Part shown: piece after piece, positions 11,191 through 22,169 of the stretch
How the letters are laid out: each line of letters begins with the position of its first letter
Position numbering within the stretch: the first letter of the stretch is position 1
Program-made: the position numbers and the translations under genes
The notes under the pieces: model-generated
What the model was told of the DNA's origin: nothing
What the model saw: the letters and a program-made list of their open reading frames with translations, nothing else
Databases searched by the model: none
Assembly (NCBI RefSeq): GCF_032118995.1
Contig: NC_092667.1
Coordinates: forward strand, 1,604,931 to 1,668,930
DNA: 64,000 nt
Source of the DNA: Asterias amurensis
Taxonomy: Eukaryota > Echinodermata > Asteroidea > Forcipulatida > Asteriidae
Direction of reading: 5' to 3'

Positions 11191-11275
11191 AGACACCATG
11201 GTCAAGTGGTTAGACTGCAGGACTTGCAATCACAAGGTTGTGGGTTCGAATCCCCAGCTAACCACTGACTTCACA
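11191..11275 (+). mobile_element. Second tRNA-like SINE head
   Basis: Box A-like GGTCAAGTGGTTAGACTGC and box B GGTTCGAATCCCC lie 36 bp apart, as in a tRNA. No matching acceptor stem is seen, so a pol III SINE head is more likely than a working tRNA gene. Confidence 0.5.
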
Positions 11276-11434
11276 ATGACTGGAATAAATATCTTTGTCT
11301 AGTTACTGAATAACAATTTCTGGATTTATACAATTCATAATCAATGTTTTTATGAGAGAGATTGGTTGTTGCCAGCTTGGTGTTTATATCCCCTTGTGGG
11401 AGTTTGCCGAGTTCCCTTGATGGGAAGATCATCT

Positions 11435-11473
11435 AAACAAACAAACAAACAAACAAACAAACAAACAAACAAG
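11435..11473. repeat. (AAAC)n microsatellite
   Basis: About ten perfect AAAC units. Confidence 0.95.
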
Positions 11474-13063
11474 ACAACTGAAGCTTCCTTCATTGTCTTC
11501 TCTCCATTGGGTTCTTGACTAGTATAGTGATTATGTTCATTTTTCTGAGATTCATTGGCTTCAGAACCAGAATTAATCAATGAAATAAATGAACTGAAAT
11601 CCTTTTAAGGGGCTCGACTCCCAAACATGTCAGACCATGGACAGAGAGTTGTAGCCTGGTGTGACGTCAGTGCAAGCCTCAATACCTATTTATTAAGCGT
11701 ATTCACTTTCTAAACTACATGTATGTTTTTTTTCCCTGTTGCACAAAGCTGAAAGACGTCATTGTCACACTTTCTACATCAATATTTTTTTTTCAATTGT
11801 TATGTTACTTTATTATCCTTGTAGAATATATGTGCCTTTATGTTTCTGAATGTTTTGTTACTGTCATATTTTTGTCATAACGTTTATATCTGATATGTGT
11901 CATTTCAAGTGTATATTCCACATTATTTGCATAAAGCTCTTAATTTTCTGAGGTTTGTACCAATTTATTGTGCCGTGTTTTTGAATCCATCCATATGAGT
12001 TTAACATTGATCATACTTTGCAAATTTTACCCATGTATGCTGTTTCACCCGTTTTTCTTCAAACAGTTGTGAATTCCCAGTTTGTTTGAACTGACCGAAC
12101 ACAGAAATCATCAACCAAAGTTAGACAATTTCACAAAATGGCAATCAGAAGTTTCACAAACTGGCCATCAGAGATATTTCAAAAGTTATAAAGACAAAAA
12201 ATGTGATATTTTATCCATTGTTGTTTTCACTTTACACTCCAAAGTCCTTAAAAAAAAGTTTGATTCCAGAGATTTGTTACAACACTATACTTTCCCCAAA
12301 TCTCAAAGCTTAGGCTCAGCCTACTTGTTTGAACCTCCACACCAAAAGCTCACGTTTTCTTAATTACTGACAGCGCCTTAGGCTGGCCCAGTCCACAATG
12401 CAAAGCAAATTTGTTTGGCAATGATCGGTACGCCATGTTTTTCCGATTGTGTCACAAGAAAATTTGCTTCACTTTCACTTGTGTATGAAGTATTAACCAG
12501 GCTTAAGTCCAAGCCTAAGCTAGAGCCATAACCCTAGCCTTGGTTTGAGGAAAGGCCTATGTTGGATTACTGTGGGCGCAAGGCCTAAATTTATGACTCT
12601 GCCTTTTTGCAGGACTTTTTGCAGTTACAGCCCCTTATAAAACTGCCTAATTATTGGTGTTTGCACATAATTCTGTGCTATGATAATGTCATATTTAAGA
12701 ACGCATTAGATTGATTTTTAATCTTTATTAAAACGATGCAATATTAATCTGGGAATTTGGTAAATGTTGGAGGTTGGAGCTAGCTGTACCTGTAGCCGCA
12801 GAGGTTGCGCTTATGACGCCTATATACCACACACAAAGATCCATGTCAGTTGATTGGTGGGATACACGTCATGTGTCATTCTGTAGTTTCTGTGTTTATG
12901 CCATGACTCTCCAAAATTTACTATAGGAGTCCAATGTTGATAATTATCGGATTAATTATACCACGTCCATTTGTCCACCAGCCAGATCAGACCTCCAACT
13001 TTTACCAATTTTCAAACTTTTTAGTGAACAAACAAAAGTTCATTTGATACTTTTGTTGTGTGA
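11474..13063. other. No gene seen
   Basis: Intron-like sequence. A 93-codon frame at 12082-12363 has no recognisable features. Confidence 0.4.
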
Positions 13064-13313
13064 GTAGTCTTGCCCCAAGACGATATAACTCACTGTTGGA
13101 TAGTGTACTGCGCTCAGTTGTAACTCGCTAAAGCGCGCCCTCCTTTGACTGGTTTGCGTGGCAAGACTAGTCTCTGTCGATATTTGCTCGCCAGACTACG
13201 ACAGAGACTAGTCTTGCCCCACAAATCAGTCAAAGGAGGGCACGCTTTAGCGAGTTACAACTGAGCTCAGTACACTATCCAATATCCAGCAATATCGTCT
13301 TGGGGCTAGACTA
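13064..13313. mobile_element. Palindromic MITE
   Basis: The left arm, with CCCCAAGACGATAT and GTAACTCGCTAAAGCG, is mirrored at the right by CGCTTTAGCGAGTTAC and ATATCGTCTTGGGG; a second inner hairpin centres on the ACAGAGACTAGTCTTGCC motif. Ends about 210 bp before exon C. Confidence 0.85.
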
Positions 13314-13522
13314 TTGTGTGAGTAACTTGCGAATAACGTGCCTAACCTTCTGTAACTTTTCTCAGCTAATAATGAAATCCTTTTTCGTCTTTCAACTCCC
13401 TCTTCCAATAACCCGTGCCATTAATCCACATCCTAAACCCTTGTTTATTAACAGTGTTAACTATGGCTGTTTGTTGATTGCTTTTTTTGTCTAACCCCCA
13501 CCCATCTCATCTAACCTAACAG

Positions 13523-13703
13523 TCGTCCAGATACATCCTTCATCTGGTTCCTGAGTCCATGGAAGTCCATTCGTTATGTCATCTGTACTCGTCTCAAATG
13601 GCTACTAATCAAGCTGCTCATTCTTTCACTACTTACTGCACTCATCGTGCTCTTCATCTACGCCGCGCCTGGATACACAGTCAAGAAGATCATGGGAGCC
13701 TAA
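13523..13703 (+). CDS. OTOF: Otoferlin-type ferlin, alternative terminal exon C (membrane anchor)
   Basis: Acceptor CTAACAG ends at 13522; base 13523 completes the split codon; 59 codons run to TAA 13701-13703. The peptide starts [20 protein letters not shown], continues [10 protein letters not shown], has a helix at about residues 27-47 and ends [14 protein letters not shown]. The ICTR.KW juxtamembrane sequence is close to the vertebrate otoferlin end that reads ICTRYKW (from memory), so C and D may be the orthologous subtype. Same phase and length as the other exons. An AATAAA lies at 14198, after a MITE. Confidence 0.9.
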
Positions 13704-13753
13704 AGAGACAACTAACATAACCATGTAATTGCTTATTAACATAGCTTCAATTA

Positions 13754-14179
13754 TACCCTGTGTCTTTAAAAAAAAAATTATACACTATTGAAAAGGCTGC
13801 CGAGTAAAAACTGTATGATTGAGGGGGAACATGTTTAAGTGTATGGATAGCTTATTGGACTCGACTTTCATATGGCACCAAACAGTCTGAAAATAATTGA
13901 TGCTTGGGTGAGCACTGCTCACCGAAGAATAAGTGACCGTCATCTTGGAGCGAAGAATAAGTAACCTTGGAGTGAATTTTGTGAAGCTTAAAGGGGCTTA
14001 CGTGTACCTCTCACGAATCGGAAGGCTAATTACATGCGCAACCTAATGTTCATACAGTTTACATAAGTGAGCAGTGCTCATCCAATAATGAATTTGTTTC
14101 AGACTTTTTGGTGTCATATGAAAGTTGAGTCCATACAGCCACTTCAAAAGTGTATAGTTGTTTTTTAGACACCCTGTAA
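13754..14179. mobile_element. Palindromic MITE just downstream of exon C stop
   Basis: Left ACCCTGTGTCTTTAAA and right TTTTTTAGACACCCTGT are inverted arms of about 42 bp, and the interior also mirrors itself (GTGAGCACTGCTCACC / GTGAGCAGTGCTCATCC). It starts about 50 bp after the stop, so it would lie in the exon C 3' UTR. Confidence 0.8.
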
Positions 14180-14197
14180 ATTAATCAAATAAGTAAT

Positions 14198-14203
14198 AAT
14201 AAA
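14198..14203 (+). promoter_or_regulatory. Candidate polyadenylation signal for terminal exon C
   Basis: AATAAA 495 bp after the exon C stop and just beyond the MITE, which would place the whole hairpin in the transcript. Confidence 0.4.
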
Positions 14204-14219
14204 AATAGTGGCTTCTTTT

Positions 14220-14545
14220 ATATAGTGCGCATATGCATCCCCATACGCTATGCCCTCACTCAGTGACATTTAGACGCGGTAATATACAGTGTTTTCCTGC
14301 AAGGTATGTGGGGCTGTGTTTGTACTAAGAGACCTACTCCTTTTACATAGCACCATGTAAATGTTAACATGGTGCTGTGGCGCAATATTTAGCCAGTCAA
14401 ACCAGGAACACCGGGGCGGACCCCTTTCTCTTTTTGATAACTGCACTGGGTTCTTTAACATGTATTACACACAACACACAGGACCAACGGCTTTACGTCC
14501 CATCCAAAGGACGAAGCATCATGGTCAAGTGTTTTGCTTAAGGAC
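14220..14545 (+). repeat. Dispersed repeat fragment (CCAGGAACACCGGGGCG type)
   Basis: Contains CCAGGAACACCGGGGCG and CCAACGGCTTTACGTCCCAT, sequence I recognise as a dispersed repeat in marine invertebrates. The first motif recurs in a fragment near 49110. The class was not determined. Confidence 0.5.
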
Positions 14546-14682
14546 ACATGGTCACTGGTCACGGTTAGCCCGCACGAGCTTCATGGATTTATATAAATAT
14601 ACAAGAGTTGCCAGAAATGTATTAAAATTAGTGCAAGACTTGAAGCAATCCATGTAAGATGTCTTGTGAAATCAAGCAATTT

Positions 14683-16715
14683 AGGTGCCGTATCAAAATA
14701 GGCCAACGCGTTGTGAGGCGTTGCAACGCGTTGTAGGCATTTCCAAGCGTTGTTGGCGTTGTGGGGCGTTGTTGTGCGTTGGTAATTCTTACCCCGATTC
14801 GTAGGTGCTTTGGCAGGCGTTGTAAGAACTGACATTGTTATGTAGCAAACGTCGCGCTTCGGTAACTCCTCATGCATATTCATCTTTACTTCTTAGTACT
14901 CATCTTTATTCATGCTTGTCCGAGTGCACACGCATGCTCTGATCGCGTAAATGGTATGTGCAAAATTTATTTGAGGCACATTTTTATTTATTGTCCGATG
15001 TTTCGGAGTCAACTATTACTCACGGGCGGGGGTGCAAATTACTCGTGCAGGCAATAATCATCGTTATAATTTTCATTCGACCATTATCAAGTACAACAAA
15101 TACAACTTAACTTACATCAAACTTCAATGCACAGAAGAGAGGCCTCTTGGCTGATAAGCAATTTGCAACAGCTTATTATTTTTTCGATTGTTAAAAAAAA
15201 AAAAAAACATTCTGGGGATGGAGCTGGAGATGACAGGGGTTGATTCTAACGACCGTATGATATTGGAAATGTCAGGCATACATCTACAACTACCAAAGTT
15301 TTGTTCAACGTCATCGGACATTTATTACAAATTACGTTCCTTTTTAATTTCCTCCCATTTGTCGACCAAAATTATTGGCCAAAGATTGCCGTTGTGTACG
15401 AGCAGTACCGGTACAAAGCATCATCCGCCCTTGAGCGACGCCGTCCATCGGGCACGCATGACCGGCTAGTGCTGTGGAGCTCACGCTGAACTTTGATGTT
15501 GCATGCACTTTGACTAATTAGTTTGATACAAATTTCCTCATATTTTGGGTTTGCTTTCACCTTGGATGTTGAAAATTCCAGAAGTAAACTCTGTAGCTAT
15601 CCACTGATTTTATGGCTAAATTTTTGTAGAGTTTGAAAACGCAAAACTGATTTTAGCTTTTTGCTTTCTGATTTTTTGGGGATCAAACATTGTCAAACTT
15701 GTGAGCTGGAGATGACGGGGGTTGATTCTTAACTATTTAGCCACTGGAACCCAGCCGCCTAGCGATACACTGTATGCGGTAGGAGGAAACCTCGCTAGCT
15801 TGTGTTTGTAGAACAAAAGGAACATCAACAGAAAACTTGATAGTCAATAGTTGGTCTACGCATTTCTAATCCATCCAGTTGTTTATAAATCATTATGAAT
15901 TCTCCTTTCACAGTTGATTTGTCGAAGCTAATGACGATGAAATAATTTAGCTCATACCTTTTAGTAAACACAAAGGAAACTGTATTTATTCATCATTAAT
16001 GATGATATTGTCGAAAACTAACGCCTTCGCATTTAATTAGTATGAGCATTGAGCCAGATAAAAGCCTTGAAAAGCTATTGTGTCCATTTTATCCTTACAA
16101 AAGAATATTCGAGAGCCGATTATTGTTCCCAATGGGAGCTTGTACTTTTATACAAACATTACCGAAAGGTTGAAAAATTGTGCATAAATATTAAGCTGTT
16201 TTTTAAAAATTGAACTACGATTCCAGTTGTTTACTGCAAGAATCTTGAAAAATTGGTTTTCAGAAACTCGGGCGGTGCAGGGACTAGAGGGTTAACAACA
16301 GTACCGGTATTTTATAAAATATCACCATGATATTGGAAATGTCAGTGGTGCCGGAACCAAAAGTTTGGAAGGTATTTGTTCGGTCCTTAAATTGCAGGTA
16401 CAACTTATGAATCATTATTTCCCTATCACTGGTCCGTTGTCTACGCAACGGTAATGTTAATGAGTGGCATGTTATTCTTTTGTTGTCAGCCTACACCTCA
16501 CGGCAGCGTGTGTAGAGTGTGATTCCTTTCAAATTCAGTCACCCGTACGATGTACCGCACCAACGCACGGGCCTACTTTAAATATCAACACATCTCTTCC
16601 TTTTGGAACTAAGAAACAGGCAGAGTTAATGAGCTCAGTATACAACGCGTTATCCAACTTATTTTTTACAACGCCTGCCAACGCCTCTGCCGTTGCCTAT
16701 TTTGATACGGCGCCT
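14683..16715. mobile_element. DNA transposon-like element of about 2 kb with TIRs
   Basis: The left end AGGTGCCGTATCAAAATAGG and right end CTATTTTGATACGGCGCCT are inverted copies; both subterminal regions carry GTTG/CAAC-rich sequence (CAACGCGTTG). TTT borders each end. No transposase was recognised inside, so it is probably non-autonomous. It contains the nested element at 15733-16291 and two copies of GGAGATGAC.GGGGTTGATTC near 15220 and 15706. Confidence 0.75.
15733..16291. mobile_element. piggyBac-like non-autonomous element, copy 1 (nested)
   Basis: A 559-bp block with TTAA on both sides (15729-15732 and 16292-16295). Its inverted ends read CTATTTAGCCAC and, complementing the right end, CCTCTAGTCCCTGCACCGCC. 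A second copy in opposite orientation at 59887-60473 is also bordered by TTAA. No transposase. Confidence 0.75.
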
Positions 16716-16884
16716 TTTCCCAAATTCTAACAAAATGTAATCAAAATGAAGCTAGACTCTGAATTAAAATAGTCTGGTCTCTTGTTATAACATGAAGTTA
16801 ATGCTGTTAAAGCAATGCAGCAAACTAGGCGATGATTGTTGCTGCCAAACAAAGGCCTATTATTCTATTTTTAACTTTCCTTCA

Positions 16885-17159
16885 CACTACCATGTTAGTA
16901 TCACAATAATATTTCATACTACCACTACTACTACTACACCTAATAAATTAGTTAATAATCTCTAAGTGCTATACAACTACCTTGTTTTACTAATGCTATG
17001 AGACCAATAGCCTCGAGTTAGATCACTACCGTGTTACTATCACAATAATATTTCATACTACCACTACTACTACTAATAATAATAAATTAGTTAATCTCCA
17101 AGTGCTACAACTACCTTGTTTTACTAATGATATGAGACCATTAGCCTCGAGTTAGATCA
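16885..17159. repeat. Two-copy tandem duplication, unit about 137 bp
   Basis: The segment from ACTACCATGTTAGTATCAC to CCTCGAGTTAGATC is repeated once with about 90% identity. Each copy holds a small (ACT)n tract. It ends about 120 bp before the exon D acceptor. Confidence 0.85.
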
Positions 17160-17282
17160 TGTGTTTTTCTGTTTTTGCATTGCGTGTACTTTTAACTACA
17201 TCATTATTTTATTCCTGCATTTTTTGTTTGTGTTTCTCCATTGATCACCTTTCCCTTCATCTCATTTTTCCCCCATCTCTAG

Positions 17283-17463
17283 TCGGCCAGATACCTCCTT
17301 CATCTGGTTCTTTAACCCACTCAATGCCCTCAAGTACATGATCTGCAATCGTCTTAAATGGATCCTGATCAAACTCTTTATCGTGACTCTCATCGTTGCG
17401 TTCATTGGTCTCTTCATCTACGCCTCACCAGGATATGTAGTCAAGAAGATCATCGGTGCCTAG
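17283..17463 (+). CDS. OTOF: Otoferlin-type ferlin, alternative terminal exon D (membrane anchor)
   Basis: Acceptor TCTCTAG, after a strong pyrimidine tract, ends at 17282; base 17283 completes the split codon; 59 codons run to TAG 17461-17463. The lead-in is [20 protein letters not shown], then CNRLKWILIK, a helix at about residues 27-47 and the tail YASPGYVVKKIIGA. It is closest to exon C: ICNRLKW against ICTRLKW, and both have LIK before the helix, suggesting C and D arose by a local exon duplication. All family landmarks are kept, so it looks functional. No close AATAAA was found; a variant signal may be used. Confidence 0.9.
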
Positions 17464-17584
17464 GAGAGTGGCTGCAGCGTTCGGAGGATGTTTTTTCTGT
17501 CTTTTTTTTATTTGAGTTATCCCCGATCTATCCATATCAATCAAGTATGGGATTTGGATGGATTTAGTACTTCTTAAGTTTAAA

Positions 17585-17690
17585 CTTTGCTCTAGAATTG
17601 TACAAGTCGTGGGTTCGAATCCCACCCGAGTAATATGCCAGTGGGTTTTTTTCACAGAGCTCGGGAAAGTACCCCCAAAAAACTAAGTAA
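17585..17690 (+). mobile_element. tRNA-derived SINE fragment (GCTCTAGAATTG type)
   Basis: Contains GCTCTAGAATTG, box B GGGTTCGAATCCCACCCGAG and the CTCGGGAAAGTA tail start. It matches the fuller copy at 55571-55755. The 5' head is missing. Confidence 0.75.
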
Positions 17691-19523
17691 TTGAATTAGA
17701 TTAACATCAGTGTACTCAAATTTCTGTATGGATTTCATTACTCGCGACTTTTTGTTGATGAACTTTCACAGAAAATTTAAGTCATAGAATTAGTATAAAA
17801 ATAACTCAGTAAGCGTAGGTAAATAATTGAATTGGATAATTATGATGTAAATTAACTTATTAGTATGTAAAATTACTAATCCTCATGTAAAGGTTTCAAG
17901 TTGAAATGCACGTATAAATGTTTACTATTAATGGTGTTCTTTATGAAGTATTTATAATAACAAATATCAATAACTGTTTGAAATTCCTTAATTTGATAAT
18001 ATTTTTTTGGGACTCTTTAAACAAAACTGTCTTTCATGTAAAATGTGCAAAATGGATAGTGTGTATTTTTCTACAGTGTTTTTTTTTTAAGTTAATATCA
18101 ACTCTGCTCTGTATAGTGGGGACAATGTTTTTGGTGGTGGTGCAATAACCTTGAAATATTTTGGTCTTTCTCTTTTGAAGCAAGAAAGAAATTAAGTTAT
18201 TCTGTTAAAAAAACTGTACTGTATTCCAAGAGATAGATGCAAATATGATCTAACTCTCAAAAATTTATCATAAATACCAAAGTAATAATGTTTTCACAAT
18301 TAAAAGAATTACATATTTGCCATTGAATCATGTTTGAATGATTCAATGGTAAATATGTAATTTAATGTAAATTAAAATGTTAAAAAAATTTAATTTAAAA
18401 AAAATCTGTGAATGTTGTCAAACAGGGAACAGTTTCTAAAATTACAGAGAAACAAAATGTAATCAGATAAGTAATATAGCCAAGGTTTCTTTGCTTTAAC
18501 TTGTGAATGAAACCTAGGAATGAATTGTTTTTAAAGTGAAACAATTTCCACCCTCTATTCCTCCTTAAACGTACTTCTAATAAGTAGTTATTTGGTGTGA
18601 TCCACGCTACACAGCAGTTAAAGGTTGTATAGTTTCTGACAATACCCACAATCACAAGAAAGTGGAAACAATGACTGCCAACGTAGTAAATTTGTCTTTG
18701 TTCAACTCCAAATTGTATATAAACCAACAGTATTATACTTGATAAATTTCTTTTGCAGATTGCATTATAACAATGCTGGAATGTATTGGTATATGGCAAT
18801 TAACTTGTTTTGTTGCAGGGTTTATTTTGGCAATTTTAACAATTGCTTGAAATGGGTTTATTAACCCTAACATAACCCTTCTTTGCAGGAACTCGCTGGA
18901 TGAAATTAACCATTTTTTATTTCAGCATGAAAAATGTTCTGTTAACAATGTACTTCTTTGTTAATTCTCATGTAATAACATTATTGTAACTGAAATGGGA
19001 CAGTATTGCCTTTCAGCTGAATACAAACTGACAGTGCAAGTCTTGCGTGTATTCAAATTGTTAGACCTGCGTAAATAGCTTGATTTTGTTTAAATTAAAG
19101 TGAGAATCAAATTTTCCCTAAATATTCAATGTATGTATACACATGAGGCTTGCATGGTCTATTGCATGAAAAGCATATACCATGGCTTAAATAATGATAA
19201 GCAAACAGTGTGGCGCAATTAACAACAGTTTGATGGTGTAAGCATGAGCATAAAATCCTAATGGTGTCACCCAGGGTTGCCATATTCTCATTTGCATCTC
19301 ATGGAATGAAACTTTGGGAGTGCATGGGTAACCAGGGCCCAATTTTATTGCTCTCCTTACTGTCAAATTATGCGGTAAATATCACCATTCCACACTTACT
19401 ATGCAAGTGCTTAATTTCTGCGCAAGCGATGTGTAAGCGAAGAATGCCTAGTAACCAAGAGAACACATGCGCACAAGCAAAAATTTCTCGTTGAGCCGTG
19501 AACTTTGACACTGGTTTCTAAGG
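17691..19523. other. No gene seen; one short hairpin
   Basis: AT-rich. A perfect-looking hairpin lies at 18310-18361 (arms TTACATATTTGCCATTGAAT). A SINE-tail fragment (AGTAAATTTGTCTTTGTTCAA) is at about 18686-18706. A 134-codon - strand frame at 18395-18799 is the longest frame of the window but shows no domain and overlaps that repeat fragment. Confidence 0.45.
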
Positions 19524-19650
19524 CTGCGTCCAAACCAAGCAGCAATGGCTTTGGCTATGGACGTTAGCTGAAACAGCAGTGTTGAATGATAGGCCTTTCA
19601 GCAATCCAGGCATAGCCACTGCTAAAGCCATACGCTCTGACCCGGCCTTA
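19524..19650. mobile_element. Small imperfect palindromic element
   Basis: AAGGCTGCGTCCAAACC at the left mirrors GCTCTGACCCGGCCTT at the right, with GGCTTTGGCTATGG mirrored by the ATAGCCACTGCTAAAGCC motif. Resembles the element at 4030-4136. Confidence 0.45.
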
Positions 19651-19765
19651 TAACTTTTTGTTTCCCATCTTGGTTGTGGTATTCTTGTATACAATCATAT
19701 TATAGCATACAGGTGATTGGGTTTCTAATATCTGCTTATTACACTTCCTTTACACGCTGCCTCAG

Positions 19766-19946
19766 TCGTCCGGAAGGATCGATATCATGGTTTATGAATC
19801 CCTTAAAGGGGATGTATCTAACCATCTTAAGGAACTACAAATGGTGTTTAATTAAAGGTCTCATCGTTGGCCTGCTCATCTTCTTCATTGCTCTGCTCCT
19901 TTACGCCATGCCGGGATACACCGTCAAAGCTATCTTTGGCGTGTAG
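19766..19946 (+). CDS. OTOF: Otoferlin-type ferlin, alternative terminal exon E (divergent membrane anchor)
   Basis: Acceptor CCTCAG ends at 19765; base 19766 completes the split codon; 59 codons end at TAG 19944-19946. The start is RPEGSISWFMNPLKGMYLTI, so the usual RPDTSF is altered to RPEGSIS, followed by LRNYKWCLIK, a helix at about residues 29-48 and the tail YAMPGYTVKAIFGV. The tail replaces KK with KA and the final GA with GV. Length, phase, W, NPLK, YKW and PGYTVK are kept and the frame is open, so it is a diverged exon rather than a pseudoexon. It may anchor or sort differently (inference). Confidence 0.85.
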
Positions 19947-20718
19947 ACACCAGAGTCACGTTAGTTTGTGATATATCTTTGTATGCTGTGCTTGTTTGAG
20001 TTTGCACAGATTCAACAAATTATTCGCAGATTCATTTGTCATGTTTTGCAAGAATTTAGTTGCTGTGCGTGATGTGAACAATGTTTGACGCACTTTAGAA
20101 ACTGTGTGAACGATAATTGAAATTATTCTGAGTTTTACCAACACATGATTTCAAGTTATAACTTATGAAAATGAACCTTTTGCAAAAAGGCTGAAGTAGT
20201 GACCTTCTTTTGACTCAAATTGCTTAACTTGTGCAATTTGAAGTCTCTTTTGTTCTCCTCATTATGTTGTAATACCAGATGCAACAGACTAGTTACGAAC
20301 GATTTTGTTAATAAGGGCTGATATTTTCCAACCCTCTACAGAAGTTTTTCGCCAGCCTGTTTCAGATATCACAATTTGACGGCCTAGAAAATGCACTGGG
20401 CAAAACTATTCTTGATTTCACACTTTCGAAACAACATCGCTTTCCAACCTTCCTGGGGTTTTAACAAGAATTGAAAATATGTCCTTACAACTACAAGTGT
20501 GTTGGCCGTCTAAAAGGGAGTTAATTGTCATCAATTAATGTTACAATTAACCAGGTTTTGCACTTGTTTTGATTTTCATGCAGTCACTTTTGAGTTTGCC
20601 ATTTTAATTGTAACAACTTCATGTGAATGAAAAGAAAACCATCCGCCAAAACATGTTAGACAGATGAAGCTCTAGAATATCAACAATTGTACAAACTAAT
20701 GACAAACCAGCGATGGTG
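19947..20718. other. Exon E 3' flank; no gene seen
   Basis: Presumed 3' UTR and intron-like sequence. No clear AATAAA was noticed. Confidence 0.4.
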
Positions 20719-20722
20719 TTAA

Positions 20723-21080
20723 AGGATTTGGGTACTTTTTCAAAATGTCCATAGATTTACATTAAACTCACAGGGTTTGAAGATAATGATAGTGGAAAGC
20801 TTCCCTTCAAATATTACTAACTGAGGTGCTGTAGTTTTTGAGAAATGAGTAAAACAATGTCATGAAAATATGTTTGTAAATGCTTAAAACAATTTTGGTC
20901 TCAATCTCATGAGACAAAAATTATTTTCATGACATTGTTTTACTCATTTCCCCATAACTACAGCACCTCAGCACGTAGTATTTTTTAGGGAAGCTTTCTA
21001 CTATCATTATCTTCAAACTGTGTAAGTTTAGTGTTAGTTTGTGGACATATTTTTTGTCCTACAAAAAGTACACACACCCT
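20723..21080. mobile_element. Palindromic MITE (TTTGAAGATAATGATAG family), copy 1
   Basis: TTAA at both borders (20719-20722, 21081-21084). Arms with GAGTAAAACAATGTCATGAAA and its mirror TTTTCATGACATTGTTTTACTC form a long hairpin. Family members directly follow exon F and its duplicate. Confidence 0.85.
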
Positions 21081-21154
21081 TTAAAACGGTCATGTGCTGC
21101 CACTATGTATGTTCATGCAAATGCCAAATCATGTTCCAAAAATGACAACAATGT

Positions 21155-21534
21155 AAAGGCAGTGGACACTATTGGGAATTACTCAAAATAATTATTGGCA
21201 TAAAACCTTACTTGGTAACGAGTAATGGGGAGAGATTGATGGTGGTATAAAACATTGTGAGAAACAGCTCCCTCTGAATTGCCATAGTTTAAGAGAAAGA
21301 AGTAATTTTCCACGAATTTGATTTCGAGACCTCAGGTTTAGAACTTGAGGTCTCGAAATCAACCATGTAAAAGCACACAACTTAGTGTGACAAGGGTGTG
21401 TTTTGTTTTTCATTATTATCTCGCAACCTCAATGACCGATTGAGCTCAAATTTTCACATTATGTTATTTTATGCATATGTGGAGATACACCAACTGTGAA
21501 GGCCAGTCTTATTACCGAAAGTGTCCACTGCCTC
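21155..21534. mobile_element. GGACACTATTGG-family MITE within duplicated segment
   Basis: Inverted ends AAAGGCAGTGGACACTATTG and GTGTCCACTGCC with the central GAGACCTCA hairpin; same family as 4299-4673. Confidence 0.85.
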
Positions 21535-21967
21535 TAATGTATAGATGGCTTGCAATACGACTATTTGCCATCTGTACGTGCAATTTGGAACAGAAAGTCA
21601 TGCGTTATTGTGAGAATGGCGTGCGTGCAGCATGCACACATTTCACACAACGCATTGCTTGATTGGTTGTGAACAACATGGCTGCTTTAACCATTTGAGC
21701 GCTTGACACGCATGCTTGCCAAAAATGTGCTGTGCCCACAAAGATGGCGTCTATTATATTGGGAACATCTATACCCTTGATATTGAAGTATAAAGACTAA
21801 CCAAAGTGACATTCAAAAGACTCAATTTTATCCCTGCCCTATTAAAAAAAAAAAACCTGTTTATCCTATCATGCAAACAGCAACAGCTAAATGAGCTAAT
21901 ATGCAAATAATCAACATGCAGCATGCTTATTAACCTTTGAACCTTAACCCTTGCTCTCCTTCCCCAG

Positions 21968-22148
21968 CCGTGCCGATACATCCTTCCTGTGGATCATCAA
22001 CCCGATTGTAGCAGCTCGTTATGTTCTATGGCGTAGTTTCCGCACAGCGATACTAAAGGGCCTGGTTGTTGCTGTATTTGTCTTATTCTTAGCCCTCATG
22101 ATTTATGCTGTGCCTGGCTACACAGTCAAAAAGATCTTAAATGTTTAA
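21968..22148 (+). CDS. OTOF: Otoferlin-type ferlin, alternative terminal exon F (membrane anchor)
   Basis: Acceptor TTCCCCAG ends at 21967; base 21968 completes the split codon; 59 codons end at TAA 22146-22148. The start is RADTSFLWIINPIVAARYVL (RPD is RAD, NPLK is NPIV), followed by WRSFRTAILK, a valine/leucine-rich helix at about residues 30-48 and the tail [14 protein letters not shown], with GA replaced by NV. The W.....TLILK/TAILK pattern resembles exon A more than C or D. It is the last intact exon of the array; a broken twin lies at 60821-61002. A palindromic MITE starts within about 50 bp of the stop. Confidence 0.9.
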
Positions 22149-22169
22149 CAAATATTTTTTATTTAGTCA

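Noticed and set aside
18395-18799. Longest open frame in the window, 134 codons, - strand
   Set aside because: No domain, biased composition from AT-rich DNA, and it overlaps a SINE-tail fragment; frames this long arise by chance in 64 kb.
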